NCBI RefSeq assembly: GCF_024166365.1
Contig: NC_064820.1
Location: 60,303,501 to 60,367,500, forward strand
Origin: Elephas maximus indicus
Taxonomy: Eukaryota; Chordata; Mammalia; Proboscidea; Elephantidae
Length of the DNA: 64,000 nt
Reading direction: 5' to 3'
Below, one piece after another: positions 54,049 to 64,000 of this stretch. A program made the position numbers and the translations under genes. Position 1 is the first letter of the stretch. Every line of letters starts with the position of its first letter. The notes beneath the pieces are model-generated. The model made no database searches. It was not told the origin of the DNA and saw nothing but the letters and a program-made list of their open reading frames with translations.

Positions 54049-54829
54049 TATTCAGCCCATAGCCTACGGTGGCTGTCAAGAACCTCCACAAAATGCTAGG
54101 CTCTGAGAAAACCTTTTCAGATTCCCAAACTGGATTGTCCTTACCCACTTTCCTGGCTCTAAGTTTCTACAGTTCCCCATTCCACGTCATTCTTAGGGTA
54201 GATTTATGAAAATCATATTTGAAGCTGTGAGTTGTAGGAAGTCTTCATGTTCTTTTGATCTAGTGACCTGGGGAAGGGAAAATTGCTAAGCAATTACTTT
54301 AAACATGGAGCAGGGATATAAATATTTTTCAGGCTTTGGGTAATCTGATAATATTATAAACTTATTGGCACTTAGTAGAAACACGTTATGAATCACACCT
54401 GGGTAGCTAGCTAAGCAGATAGGGTTATTTTATCTCCTGTCTAAAAACTCTAATCTGAGAATCTCCTTTATCCTTCTTGTCATTCCAAGATGAAATGGCA
54501 AGTGGCGTTACTTCCAATACTCCCATTTCAATGAAGGTATCACATTCAGAAAGAGTAGTCAGCCCACCTAGGCGGTTCACGAAGAGTAAAAAACTAGAAC
54601 AACTTGGCCAAGGAAGCTGGTGGCGTCCATCTGTATCCGTTGGGTTGTTCCCTTTGAGTGTTCTGACACATAGGAAATTCATGGGTGACTTTAAATCTCA
54701 CCAGTGTTCCAATGAAAACAGGAATATGGCCCATGGAAACACTTCCTGACTTGGAAAAATAGTTACTATCTCCAAGTTATCCCAGTCATGTCCCAGTACT
54801 CTCTCGGTGGAACTAGTTTCTCAATATGG
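54049..54829. other. No recognised feature
   Basis: About 780 bp. Overlapping ORFs of 85 (minus) and 90 (plus) codons at 54425-54749 have no domains. Confidence 0.5.
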
Positions 54830-55245
54830 AAAGACAGTGTAATAGAGAGGCATGGGTTTGAATCTTAGCTCTGCCACTTAACAGCTGTATGCCTTGGGGA
54901 GTTGCAGAAATTCTTTGAGCCTTGGTTTTCTCAGGGATGGATAAGTGCCTACCTCATAGAGTTAGAGTTCTTCTGGAAATTGCATCAGATGACATACGTA
55001 AAACAATAAATGTCGATAACAATCCAGTTGCCATCAAGTTGATTCCAACTTATGGGTACCCCATGTTTTTTTCAAGTAGAACTGCACTCCGTAGGGTTTT
55101 CAATGGCTGTGATCTTTCAGAAGTAGTTTTCCAGGCCTTTCCTCTGAGGTATCTCTGGGTGAATTTGAACCACCAACCTTTTTTTGTTAGTAGCCAAGTG
55201 CTTAACTGTTTGAGCCACCTGTCAATAAGAGTAGTAGCAGTTATG
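54830..55245 (+). repeat. MIR split by an AfroSINE
   Basis: Left part: TTTGAATCTTAGCTCTGCCA, CTTAACAGCTGTATGCCTTG, GCCTTGGTTTTCTCAGGGAT. Right part: AATAAGAGTAGTAGCAGTTA after the SINE. Confidence 0.85.
55020..55219 (-). repeat. AfroSINE, inverted, within MIR
   Basis: CCATCAAGTTGATTCCAACT, AGTAGAACTGCACTCCGTAG, GTTAGTAGCCAAGTGCTTAA. Target-site duplication TGTCGATAA on the left and TGTCAATAA on the right (one change). Confidence 0.91.
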
Positions 55246-56127
55246 TTTTGATTATCGTTTGTCTTTTAACAGTTTCCATATGTAAGCTCCATTGCAATCA
55301 GTTCTTCCCTTTAGGGAAACTTCATCATCATGGCTGCTGGCCAGCTAGTCATTCCTGCTAAATTTATGGAATGTGTACTATATGGCTAGGGCACTTCTAG
55401 TAAACAAAATCAATGATTTACAAGAAATAACCCTTATTATCTAGGAGCTTATATTTTTATATTAAAAAGATATGCATATTACATTAGCAAAATGGGCTAC
55501 TCTAAGTTAAGATGCTTAATAAACCATAAATTGCTATGCCAATCTTTGGTATCATTATAATTATTGCTGTTGTCATTGTTGTTATTACTATGACAGGCAG
55601 CACAGTAACCATGGGATTAGGTGTTTAATAAGTATTAAGTTTATAGAAGGTGAAGTTCAATGCGAACCAATAGAAAGGTCTTGTGGGGAGTGAGACAGCC
55701 AGGGAAGGATGCCTGAGCCACTCCTTGGAGGGGTGGGTAGAATTCAGGCAAATGGAGGGAAGAGCAACACAATAAAATGCTTTTAGGTGAGGCTGACCAT
55801 GGTATGATAAGGGTGGAGCGAAAGGGCTAGCAAGACAGGAACCAAAAGTTTGTGCTGTAGTTTTGAAGCTGAGACGGGCCTGTGGGGAGAGGAGAGGCTG
55901 TTTTAGAAAGCTCTGTGTATCACGCTTGAATGATGGGAATTTATTACTCAAGCAGTTAACAGGAAGCCACTTAAGTAGTTAAGAACTGGACTGGCATCTT
56001 AGGAATGATCACATGCAGCAGTGTGCAGGGTGGCTGCTGCCGTGAGGCGGCCGGAGACAGTGAGAGCTTAGGAAGCTGTCGTAAAACATCTGCAGACAGG
56101 TGAAGCGCTCTCTAGGGCTTGTTACGT
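55246..56127. other. Mostly unrecognised sequence
   Basis: GGAGCTTATATTTTTATATT near 55444 and the purine-rich stretch at 55680-55900 could be old LINE sequence, not safely named. A 108-codon minus-strand ORF (55625-55951) has no domain. Confidence 0.4.
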
Positions 56128-56414
56128 TGTTAGGGGCTATTGAATTGCTTCTGGCTCATACAGACCCTATGTACAACAGCACGGAATGAAACACTGCCAG
56201 AGCCTGTGCCATCCTCAAAATCCTTGCTATGCCTGAGCCCATTATTGCAGCCACTGTGTCAATCCATCTCTTTGAGGGTCTTCCTCTCTTTCACTGACCC
56301 TCTGCTTTGCCAGGCATGATGTTCTCCTTCAAGGACTGATCCCTTCTGATAACATGTCCAGAGTACATGAGACCAAGTCTCACCACCCTTGCTTCTAAGG
56401 AGCATCTGGCTGTA
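56128..56414 (-). mobile_element. RTE LINE 3' end, inverted
   Basis: TTGTTAGGGGCTATTGAATT, GAATGAAACACTGCCAGAGC, CCCATTATTGCAGCCACTGT, TTTGCCAGGCATGATGTTCT. Truncated before the C-terminal coding motif. Confidence 0.88.
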
Positions 56415-56576
56415 CTTCTTACCCTGGGGATGTTGTTAAAATGCAGATCTTGACTGACTAGGTCCTCAGATGGAGTCTGAGATTCTGCATTCCCGGCAAG
56501 CTACCAGGTGATGCTGATGCTACTGGTCAGGGACTGCACTTTGAGTAGCAAGGGCCTAGACTGAAGAAATACAGAG
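56415..56576 (-). repeat. MER5A (hAT-Charlie MITE), inverted
   Basis: TAAAATGCAGATCTTGACTG, GAGATTCTGCATTCCCGGCA, GGTGATGCTGATGCTACTGG and ACTTTGAGTAGCAAGGGCC form the reverse complement of MER5A. Confidence 0.8.
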
Positions 56577-56629
56577 TCAGAGGTGAATACTTCAAAGGAA
56601 GACTCAGTAGAAGTTAGTGTTTGACAAAG

Positions 56630-56926
56630 TACTGATGCTGGCTACAACACAGATGAACCTCAAAAACATTGTGCTCAGTGAAAGAAGCCAGGCACGATAG
56701 AACACACATTGTATGATTCCACTTGTATGAAATATCCAGTAAAGGCAAATCTATAGAAACAGTAGATTAGTGGTTGCCCAGGGGAGGGTGGAAATGACGA
56801 GTGACATCTCTCAGGGGTGACAAAAATGCTCTAAAAATAGATTGTATTTATGGCTGCACAACTTTGCAAATATACTAAAAACAATTTAATTGCACGCTTA
56901 AAGTGAGTTAATTTTATCTCAGGCAT
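56630..56926 (+). mobile_element. Old L1 (L1M-type) 3' UTR
   Basis: CAGATGAACCTCAAAAACAT, AGTGAAAGAAGCCAGGCACG, TGTATGATTCCACTTGTATG, GATTAGTGGTTGCCCAGGGG and ATACTAAAAACAATTTAATT are the classic 3' UTR of ancient L1M elements, unrelated to the younger elephant-type L1 ends in this window. Confidence 0.85.
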
Positions 56927-56931
56927 GTTAG

Positions 56932-57345
56932 TTTCCTAGTACTGCCGTGACAAAATACCGCAAATTGGGTGACTTACAAGATTTATCGTCTTGCAATTCA
57001 GGAGGCTAGAAGTCCAAAGCAGGGTATCAACCATGTTGATTCCTTCTGAGGGCTCTGAGAGAAAAACTCTTCCATGCCTCTCCTAGCTTCTGGTAGCTTC
57101 AGGTGTTTCTTGGCTTACAGCTGCAGAATCACCTGGCATCCTCCCTCCATCTCTGTCTCAGTGCAGCTTCTCCTCTTGTACAAGGACACCAGTCATATAG
57201 GATTATGTGTGACCTCATGTTTACCTGATAATGTCTTCAGAGACCCTATTTCCAAACAGGGTCAGATTCATTGGTATAGGAGTTAGGACTTCAGCATAAC
57301 TATTCTTTTTCAGGGTGGGGGGGAGGGGCGGGGAACACAATTCAA
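56932..57345 (-). repeat. MLT1/MST-type LTR, inverted
   Basis: GTTAGTTTCCTAGTACTGCC, GCAATTCAGGAGGCTAGAAG, GGCATCCTCCCTCCATCTCT, GACACCAGTCATATAGGATT, AGGAGTTAGGACTTCAGCAT. A G-run near 57317-57331 is the expanded GGGGGG of the family. Confidence 0.87.
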
Positions 57346-57498
57346 TTCATAACAATATCTAAATAAAGTTGTTAATTAAAAAAAGATTCAATAGTTTGCA
57401 TTTGAAACATAGAAGGTAGTGGACAGGAAACAATACAAGTAAAAAGTGACTATGTAAAGCCTGTGCCATAGACAGTTTTGCCCTGCTTATACTTGCTT

Positions 57499-57667
57499 TG
57501 GAAACCCTGGTGCCATAGTGGTTAAGAGCTACAGCTGCTAACCAAAAGGTCGGCAGTTCAAATCCACCAGGCGTTCATTAGAAACCCTTTGGGGCAGTTC
57601 TACTCTGTCCTGTAGTGTCTGTCGCTATGAGTTCGAATCAACTTGAGGGCAGCAGGTTTGGGTTTGG
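57499..57667 (+). repeat. AfroSINE with target-site duplication
   Basis: Consensus head GGAAACCCTGGTGCCATAGT and B box GTTCAAATCC. Perfect 10-bp duplication ATACTTGCTT at 57489-57498 and 57668-57677. Confidence 0.94.
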
Positions 57668-57937
57668 ATACTTGCTTCCCCCTCCTGAGAGCACAGAGCC
57701 TGGAGGGACTGGCATCTGAACTCAAAGCTAATCTAGGTATTTTAGACACATACGCAACTAGTGAAAACCCTTTAAAAAAAAAAATTAGTGACCTTCAAAT
57801 CTCATTTTGGGTGTAACTACTGTCACTGTAATGTTGGTCTTGGTTAGCAACCTAGAAAAAGTATAGAAATCATGAGAAAATAGGCAATGTGATGCTATAA
57901 ATTGGTAATTCATCCATTAATTTTGCTTTGCAATTGG

Positions 57938-58117
57938 CTATTAACCTAAAGGTTGGCTGTTCAAATCCATCCAGCAACGCCACAGAAGGAAGTGGTGGTG
58001 ACCTGTTTCTGTAAAGATTACAGCCAAGAAAACCGCATGTGAGGAGCAGTTCTGCTCTGTAATACGTGAGGTTGCCATGAGTCAGTTTGACTTGATAGCA
58101 AAAACTTTGGTTTTGGA
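57938..58117 (+). repeat. AfroSINE, long subtype, head missing
   Basis: Starts near CCTAAAGGTTGGCTGTTCAA and includes TGTAAAGATTACAGCCAAGA. Ends GTTGCCATGAGTCAGTTTGA with a GT-rich tail. Confidence 0.87.
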
Positions 58118-58254
58118 TTGAATTCATACCTCAATAACATCTCTCAGATTAAAAGGCTACGTGTCTTCAGGTTTCCAAGGACAAAAATGTACACAGAATG
58201 TACATTGCTTTCACCCTGGCCTGTACATAGCACCAGAGCTGGAGATTCTAGGTC

Positions 58255-58437
58255 AATGTGGCCCCAGGACCAACAAACAGCATCAGCATCACCTGAGAGT
58301 TTGTTAGAAATACAAATTCTCAGGCTCCTCCCCAGACCTACAGAATTAGAAACTTGGGGTAGGGCACAGCAATCTGTGTTTTAACAAGCCTTCCTGGTGA
58401 TTATTTGCATGCTAATGTTTGAGAACCACTGGTAGAG
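58255..58437 (+). repeat. MER5A (hAT-Charlie MITE)
   Basis: CAGCATCAGCATCACCTGAG, TAGAAATACAAATTCTCAGG, CAGCAATCTGTGTTTTAACA, TGTTTGAGAACCACTGG. Near complete at its right end. Confidence 0.92.
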
Positions 58438-58904
58438 TTCACATCCATTGTATATACCAGTCTCATTTGGGAAAGGGTGTCAATTCAAAGACAAGAGCTA
58501 CTGTTTTGTGACAGCAGAAGCTATGATGGAGAATGAAGATATGGAACATGAGGGTAACTACTTCCATCTTCCCCATCCATGCCAGTCATCACTAATCAAT
58601 CACTGCATTCTTTCACAAGGAGCCAGGGCAGCAGAGGGCTTGGGCCAATCTTCCTGTTTAAAAGTCTGGGAGGAGACAGCCCACCAGGTGCCCTACACTA
58701 ACGTGGGATTGGATGGAGAAGGCTGAACTAGATTAAAAATTGTAACATGGCAGAATCTGAGACATAGCGAGAGCCAATATAGTGCTGCTGATTCCCCAAG
58801 GTCTGGGGGGCATGTAGGAGATTCAGAATTTCCTACCTGCCTCAGCTGGTGGTTGTGTACTAAAAGGCTGGAGGACCAAACAAGGCCTGGAGTTGAAAGA
58901 AATT
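58438..58904. other. No recognised feature
   Basis: About 470 bp of unassigned sequence. A 92-codon ORF (58448-58726) has no domain. Confidence 0.5.
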
Positions 58905-58918
58905 AATCCACTTTAGTG

Positions 58919-59372
58919 TTGTTGTTGTTAGGTGCCACTGAGTCGATTCTGACTCACAGCAACCCTATGCACAACAGAACGAATCAGTGCCCAGTCCTAC
59001 GCCATCTTTACAATTGTTGTTGTTTGTGCCCATTGTTGCAGCCACTGTGTCAATCCATCTTGTTGAGGGTCTTCCTCTTTTTCGCTGACCCTCTACTTCA
59101 CCAAGCATGATGTCCTTCTCCAGTGACAGATCTCTCCTGATAACACGTCCAAAGTATGTGAGATGTAGTCTTGCCATCTTTGCCCCTAAGAAGCATTCTG
59201 GTTGTACTTCTTCCAAGACGGATTTGTTCATTCTTTTGGCAGTCCATAGTATATTCAATATTCTGTGCCAACACCACAATTCAAAGGCATCAATTCTTCT
59301 CCAGTCTTTCTTATTCATTGCCCGGCAACACACAAGCCCCCACAGTAGGACAAACTGACAGACACGTGGGGG
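58919..59372 (-). mobile_element. RTE LINE 3' fragment (inverted) with an odd 5' junction
   Basis: Inverted tail and 3' end from TTGTTGTTAGGTGCCACTGA, coding C-terminus to about 59325. An imperfect 14-bp duplication (AATCCACTTTAGTG at 58905-58918, AATCCACTAAAGTG at 59373-59386) flanks the insert. About 45 bp at 59328-59372 inside the flanks does not match other RTE copies here. Confidence 0.87.
58965..59333 (-). pseudogene. RTE C-terminal domain remnant
   Basis: A 122-codon open stretch with KKDWRRIDAFELWCWHRILN, ILWTAKRMNKSVLEEVQPEC and ARLHLTYFGRVIRRD, then KRGRPSTRWIDTVAATMG. This is the RTE C-terminus kept open to the end of the ORF, the best-preserved copy of that domain in the window. 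Confidence 0.88.
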
Positions 59373-59386
59373 AATCCACTAAAGTG

Positions 59387-60104
59387 TAGGACCTCAAATT
59401 CAGAATCAACGACAAAGTGCCAGATGTCAACCTTATGTCCTAAAATTCCAGATGGTATTGACTACATTTGGTGGAAATCAGTGCATGTTGCCCAGTGACC
59501 AGGTAGGGCAAGGCACATCTTAGAGGACAGTTCCCACGAAGGACCCCTCTCTCAACTGCCATGTGCAAGCAGAATAAGCTTCTCCATGTTCCCAGAAACC
59601 ATTTTAGGTGAAGGGAAGGTAGAAGGTAGTTTCTATGAGAAGAGAGGTAGGAGGCCTGAACTCTGATTTAACCCAATATTTACCCAAAAGAGATAGCTGT
59701 GAACTGGAAGCTATTGGGTTATCTGTGAGAATATGAGCTAGATAACACTTTGAGATTTGTTACAGAAAATAAAGTTAAATTTTGTCTTGCAAACATCTGA
59801 TTTATAACTGTTCGTAAAGCTACCTACTTATCCAAATGTTATTAATTTTAGGTCTTTTGTACTTATGTGAGTCCCTCCTGGTACAGCTAATGCCAATAGG
59901 GGTGGGAGGCAGAAGCAAAAGTTGGCCCGGGCCTTAAAGACTTGAACAGCTCCAGGTTTCAACATGAGGGGCCCTTGTCCCATTTCAGATGCTTCCCCTT
60001 CAGCCTAAAACGTTTTGACAGTTAGTGCCATTTGGTCCAGTCACATACTCACAGCTCGTAATTGGAGAAGGTGAGCATGTGCTTCCAACATTCACTTTTC
60101 ATAG
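59387..60104. other. No recognised feature
   Basis: About 700 bp of unassigned sequence. Confidence 0.5.
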
Positions 60105-60255
60105 AATCGTTAGGTCAAAGATCATCTGGCCAAACCCTCTCATTTTACAGATGAGGAAATCAAGGTCAAAGAAGCTAAGTGACTTGCTAGCTGTGGACAA
60201 AGCAGGAACTAGAGTGCAAATCTCTCCAACTGCAAATCTGCTGCTCTTTCTACAT
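60105..60255 (+). repeat. MIR-class SINE
   Basis: CCAAACCCTCTCATTTTACA, GATGAGGAAATCAAGGTCAA, AAGTGACTTGCTAGCTGTGG. Fits MIR3-like core. Confidence 0.68.
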
Positions 60256-62340
60256 CAAGCTCTTCATAAACCAGCAATGATCAGTTTCGCACACCATAGC
60301 CGTGTATCAAAACCCAGCGATTCAAATGATATCTTTCTTTAAAGCAACTGTTTAAGTTTGCGTCCCTTCTACTTCCTAAGTTTGTTTTGAGAGATGCTAA
60401 GAGTCTCCTGATGGAAAGCTATTCTGAGAGAATCTCAGACAAAGCCGCCATGATCTATGGCTGCCCAAGTTAGCTCCTTCACAGCTGTACCAGCACATCC
60501 GAGGCTGTGAGGCAGCCACCCTGTCTTTGTTGCTGTATTAAGAGAGGTGTGAGTGCCTGGAATTCTGCAATTCAAAAGAGCCTTCTGGGTGTCAGCTGCC
60601 TCCTCAGAGTCTTTGAAAGACCACTGTGGTTTGACAGAAGGAGGACTTGACATGTGTCACGGGACATGACTTTCAAAGAGGGACAGGATCCAAAGTCTGG
60701 ACCAGTCCAAGAGAATGTGGACACATACTAGGCTGGGATAGGACTTGGTGACAATGTGGTGCATGTTATATTTCTTCTATCACCTAAAAAGTTTTGTCTT
60801 TATTCATACTGGGAAGAAAAATGGACATAAAAGCAATGATTTGGATAATTTAATCCAAAAGCACGTTTGCTTAAGTTTCTTGGAATGACTTATTCATGAA
60901 TCAATTCAGACACAAGTATTATTATCTGTTATTGCAAAATATATCTCAGATGAGCTGGGCCTGGCTCAGGGTACAGGGTTGGAAGCCTAGCTCAACTCTC
61001 ATGGAAAGTGCATAGAACCTTCACAGTCACCAGGAAAAAGGGACCTTTCCCCTTCTTTGCCAGAGAGAGGATGTGAGGGAATCATCTCTCTAAATTGCAC
61101 TTTTAGTAATGACTTTATTGGGAGCTGCTACTGTGTGTGTGGTTTTTATTGTTGTTGCTGTTTTTATTTTTTTGTTGTTGTTTCAATTCCCTCTCCATGC
61201 ACAGGGCCTCCTCTCAGATCACAATAATAACTGGCAGGATGAACAGACATGGATAACTCTTGGGATATGGTCCTAACTCCCATTAGCTCTAACATCCAGG
61301 AGGCAAATTAATTCAATAGTGTGTACACAAAGTTTTGCTTGTAACCCACTATTAATTACTTGATTTTATGGTTATTTTTGGCACAGAGGCAATGTGTATC
61401 TAGCTCTGGAATAAATGGAGATTCTGAAGACATCTTTGCTATCAGTTAACATGGTTCAGCTTTTCCAGAACTTAAGGAGAATGGCTGGACAGTGTTATAA
61501 TGTTAATTCGAATGGGAAAGTTAGCAGATATTTCAACTTGAAAAGTTCTTCAGCAAAAGGTAGTATTTTTGCAGATGTCTAGCATTTCAGTTTCATATTC
61601 TCATATTGGTCTGAATAAAACCGTAAGACCTTTCCTCTTACCAAAATATTCCTCCTTGTCCTTTACCCTTTGTCTCTCCTTCTGCCTACACCTTTACTCT
61701 TTCCATTAATGCTGGGTGGGCAAGTTTTTGTCTTTACTTTCATACTCGGAGTCCTTGGAAGTCATTTTAAGAAGCATGGCCTCAGCTGGAGGTCACAGGG
61801 AGGCAGTAACTATACATTGGTTCTAGAGGGACTATTTCCCAGAAGTTCCTGCTCATGTGTGTTGTCCTTCCATACTCAGGAAATCAAGGCTCCTGGAGGG
61901 TACTATGGGACAGCTGTCAGCTCACAGCCATTGGCAGATGGGCTTCTTGGCATATTCCTGCCTGGGTGAACGGAGTCGTTGGAACAGATAGTACCATGAT
62001 AGATAGAAGAGATAAGAAAGGCCATCTTAGCATAGCAGGACCAAACTTCTAATGCTGAAGGTTTAGACTTCACCATCTGCCCCAGTAGTGAATAAGCAGG
62101 TGCATCTTTTAGAAAGAGTAACATTTGTTCCTAAAACTTCTACCCAGTATTTCTGGAGGACATTATTATTTGAATGACTGAAACTTTATTTTTTAAATAT
62201 CTACTTTGAATTTTTTTTTTTCATAAGAGAATCATGCACTTATGGGATTTTAGGGCTAGAAAAGATCTTAGCTCACATGAGCTCCCTCATCTAGATATAA
62301 AAAGAAAAATTAAGTCCAAATAGTTTAAGCCTAGAGCCAT
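60256..62340. other. No recognised feature
   Basis: About 2.1 kb with no supported gene or nameable repeat. T/GTT-rich stretch at 61143-61185 resembles a retroelement tail without a body. ORFs of 99 and 73 codons (61670-62124) lack domains. Confidence 0.5.
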
Positions 62341-62475
62341 AGTTCAAACTAATTGAACCCTGCAAGCACAATTCTTTTTTAAATTTTTTTTATTATTATT
62401 AAAGCAATACATGCTTGCTGTTAAACACACACATACATAAAGACAGAGAAAGAGAGAGAGAGAGAACACAACTAT
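62341..62475. repeat. A/T-rich and (GA)n/(CA)n simple repeats
   Basis: TTTTTTTTATTATTATTAAAGCAATACATGC region followed by ACACACACATACATA and AGAGAGAGAGAGAGA. It may be the end of an old LINE. Confidence 0.6.
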
Positions 62476-62487
62476 ACACAATAGAGA

Positions 62488-62648
62488 GTTTAGCATAGTG
62501 GTTAAAAGTATGGGCCTTAGGGTTTGCAGATTTGATGTCAAGGCTCAACTCTATTACATATTAATCATGTGCCCTTGAGTAATTTGGTAGACCTCCCTTA
62601 GCTTCAAGTTTCTTATCTGTAAAAATTTGGATAATAATAATATAGCAG
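62488..62648 (+). repeat. MIR
   Basis: TTTAGCATAGTGGTTAAAAG, GGGCCTTAGGGTTTGCAGAT, TTAATCATGTGCCCTTGAGT and TTTCTTATCTGTAAAAATTT give the MIR order. Confidence 0.82.
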
Positions 62649-62746
62649 ATATTTGGGGTCTCATTCCCCTCTTCCTTATTTGTAACAGAATTCTGGTCCC
62701 GGTGACAAGGGTAAGGGGACAAATTATCTGGCCTATGGTCCTTAAG

Positions 62747-62923
62747 GAACCCCTGGTGGCGAAGTGGTTCAGAGCTTTGGCTGCTAACCAAAAAGTTGGC
62801 AGTTTGAATCCACCAGGTGCTCCTTGGAAACTCTATGGGGCAGTTCCACTCTGTCCTATAGGGTCGCTATGAGTCAGAATCGACTCAACGGCAATGGGCT
62901 TTGTTTTGTTTTGTTTTGTTTTT
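62747..62923 (+). repeat. AfroSINE with perfect target-site duplication
   Basis: Consensus-like head and B box, tail (TTTTG)n. Perfect 13-bp duplication TATGGTCCTTAAG at 62734-62746 and 62924-62936. Among the youngest-looking copies here. Confidence 0.95.
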
Positions 62924-62945
62924 TATGGTCCTTAAGAGGGCCTGG

Positions 62946-63121
62946 GGAAACCCTGGTGGCTTAGTGGTTAAGTGCTATGGGTGCTAACCAAACGGTCGGC
63001 AGTTCGAGTCCACCAGGCGCTTCTTGGAAACTCTATGGGGCAGTTCTGCTCTGTCCTATAGGGTCACTATGAGTTGGAATCAACTCAATGGCACTGGGTT
63101 TGGTTTGGTTTTTTGGCTAGG
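62946..63121 (+). repeat. AfroSINE, adjacent to the previous copy
   Basis: Consensus-like head GGAAACCCTGGTGGCTTAGT, B box GTTCGAGTCC, tail TTTGGTTTGGTTTTTTGG. Short duplication GGGCCTGG at 62938-62945 and 63122-63129. Only 9 bp separate the first copy's duplication from its head. Confidence 0.94.
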
Positions 63122-63359
63122 GGGCCTGGAGCAGCTATGATAAGTATGAGTGCAAACCTCTTAAAACGACTTTTAGTTGATAGCCTTGACTGGGCAGGGG
63201 CTTGAAAATGCTTTTCCTCTGGCTCAAACCTGCTCTCATGCCCCCAACTCTGATTTTATCCATTTGTTCATCTTCCTCATCTATATCCTTCTGGGAACAC
63301 AGTGAACCTTAATTGTCCTAGAAGCCCAACATTTCTGTCCCTTCCCAACGAGGCTGTCT
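63122..63359. other. No recognised feature
   Basis: Unassigned short stretch after the AfroSINE pair. Confidence 0.5.
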
Positions 63360-63685
63360 CTTTCTCCTTGTAATGGTTGGTTGAGGCATGGGCATATGAA
63401 TCAATTGTGTGCACTGTCTTGGGGAGTGGGTGCTTCTGGGAAAGGTTTATAACGAGAGACACATGGAGGAAGAGACTGGATGTCGCCACGTGTGGACTTT
63501 GCTTAGGACCAGCTGCTATGTTGATGGCAGAGCAAAAAGACGGAAATATTGGTCCTGATGCCTTTAAATTTATCACCCCTGGAGACATCCTGCCATGGAA
63601 TATTTTACAATATAATAAACTCCTTTGTTGTTTAAGCCTGTCTTCTGTTACTTGCAGAAGCTAAATGCATCCAAACTGGCACAGT
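63360..63685 (+). repeat. Probable LTR remnant, family uncertain
   Basis: The ending ATATAATAAACTCCTTTGTT, TTAAGCCTGTCTTCTGTTAC and TTGCAGAAGCTAAATGCATC resembles the AATAAA plus 'TTTAAGCC..TTTCTGTTACTTGCA' end of mammalian LTR/MaLR-like elements. The 5' part is not recognisable. Confidence 0.45.
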
Positions 63686-63792
63686 ACTACTTACCATATA
63701 AGGTTATTGTGAACAGTAAATGATAATGCAATAAGGGAAATAATATATAGTCAAACACAAAGTGTTCAATATGTCTTAGCTGTCAATGTTGT

Positions 63793-63957
63793 TGGAGCTT
63801 TAGTGACACAGTGGTTAAGCATTCATCTGCTAACCAAAATGTTGGTAGTTCGAATCCACCAGCTGCTCCTTGGAAAACCCATGGGGCAGTTCTGCTGTGT
63901 CCTGTAGCGTTGTTTTGAGTCAGAATCAACTTGACGGCTGTGGTTTTTGGGTGAGTC
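63793..63957 (+). repeat. AfroSINE
   Basis: Head TTGGAGCTTTAGTGACACAG, B box GTTCGAATCC, end GAGTCAGAATCAACTTGACG. The first bases of the usual GGAAACCCTGG head are replaced. Confidence 0.91.
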
Positions 63958-64000
63958 GAAGTTGTAGCCATTATTGTTATTAGAGGAGAATAGAAAGTGA

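Noticed and set aside
57499-57667. AfroSINE heads as tRNA genes
   Set aside because: They keep A and B boxes but no cloverleaf with paired stems, and are present in dozens of copies with SINE bodies.
1-64000. CRISPR arrays, operons, bacterial promoters or prophage
   Set aside because: Nothing of the kind is present. Regular repeats are SINEs and LINEs, and gene density and base composition are those of mammalian noncoding DNA.

Overview
The window reads as intergenic or deep-intronic DNA from an afrotherian mammal, most likely an elephant (Loxodonta/Elephas) or another paenungulate. The evidence is the repeat content. More than 30 copies of the tRNA-derived AfroSINE are present, together with several RTE LINEs of the afrotherian type. 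There are L1 3' ends whose 3' UTR matches what I remember of elephant L1. Older shared mammalian repeats (MIR, L2, MER5A, MLT1/MaLR and ERVL LTRs) lie underneath. The window has no bacterial-type coding density. No open reading frame is long enough or recognisable enough to be called a functional host gene. The longest (157 codons) matches nothing I know, and the recognisable peptides are decayed reverse transcriptase or endonuclease pieces of LINEs.

Layout. 0-10 kb: LTR remnants (one with a polyadenylation signal near 0.83 kb), many AfroSINEs, an AfroSINE-split LTR at 5.7-6.3 kb, a 71-nt tRNA-Gly-like sequence at 8.16-8.23 kb and long SINEs with a tRNA-Gly-like head. 10-24 kb: an inverted L1 3' end, the longest RTE copy (13.8-16.2 kb, endonuclease and RT domains, disabled), scattered MIRs, an L1 3' end (21.7-22.5 kb) and RTE 3' ends. 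24-32 kb: MIRs, a small local duplication, an ERVL-type LTR and an L2 RT fragment. 32-39 kb: an MLT1 LTR holding an L1 that holds an RTE, then a 2.2-kb L1 with a 16-bp target-site duplication. 39-48 kb: a twin-primed RTE, an L2 3' end split by an AfroSINE that is itself split by an RTE, and a MIR split by a hAT element that is itself split by an AfroSINE. 48-64 kb: MLT1 LTRs, MER5A copies, a short direct duplication (48.9/50.2 kb), RTE 3' ends and well-preserved AfroSINEs with clear target-site duplications.

How the pieces relate. The last ~45 bases of AfroSINE and of RTE before their tails are nearly the same sequence in the same orientation. This fits AfroSINE being copied by RTE enzymes. 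Nesting gives a relative age order here: MIR/L2 and MLT1 oldest, then L1 and hAT, with AfroSINE and RTE inserting last and into each other. I found no convincing undescribed system. The unusual content is insertion history, plus a few weak candidates (a TATA/signal-peptide-like exon at 25.1 kb, a tRNA-Gly-like locus and a duplicated coding-looking segment) set out as findings.
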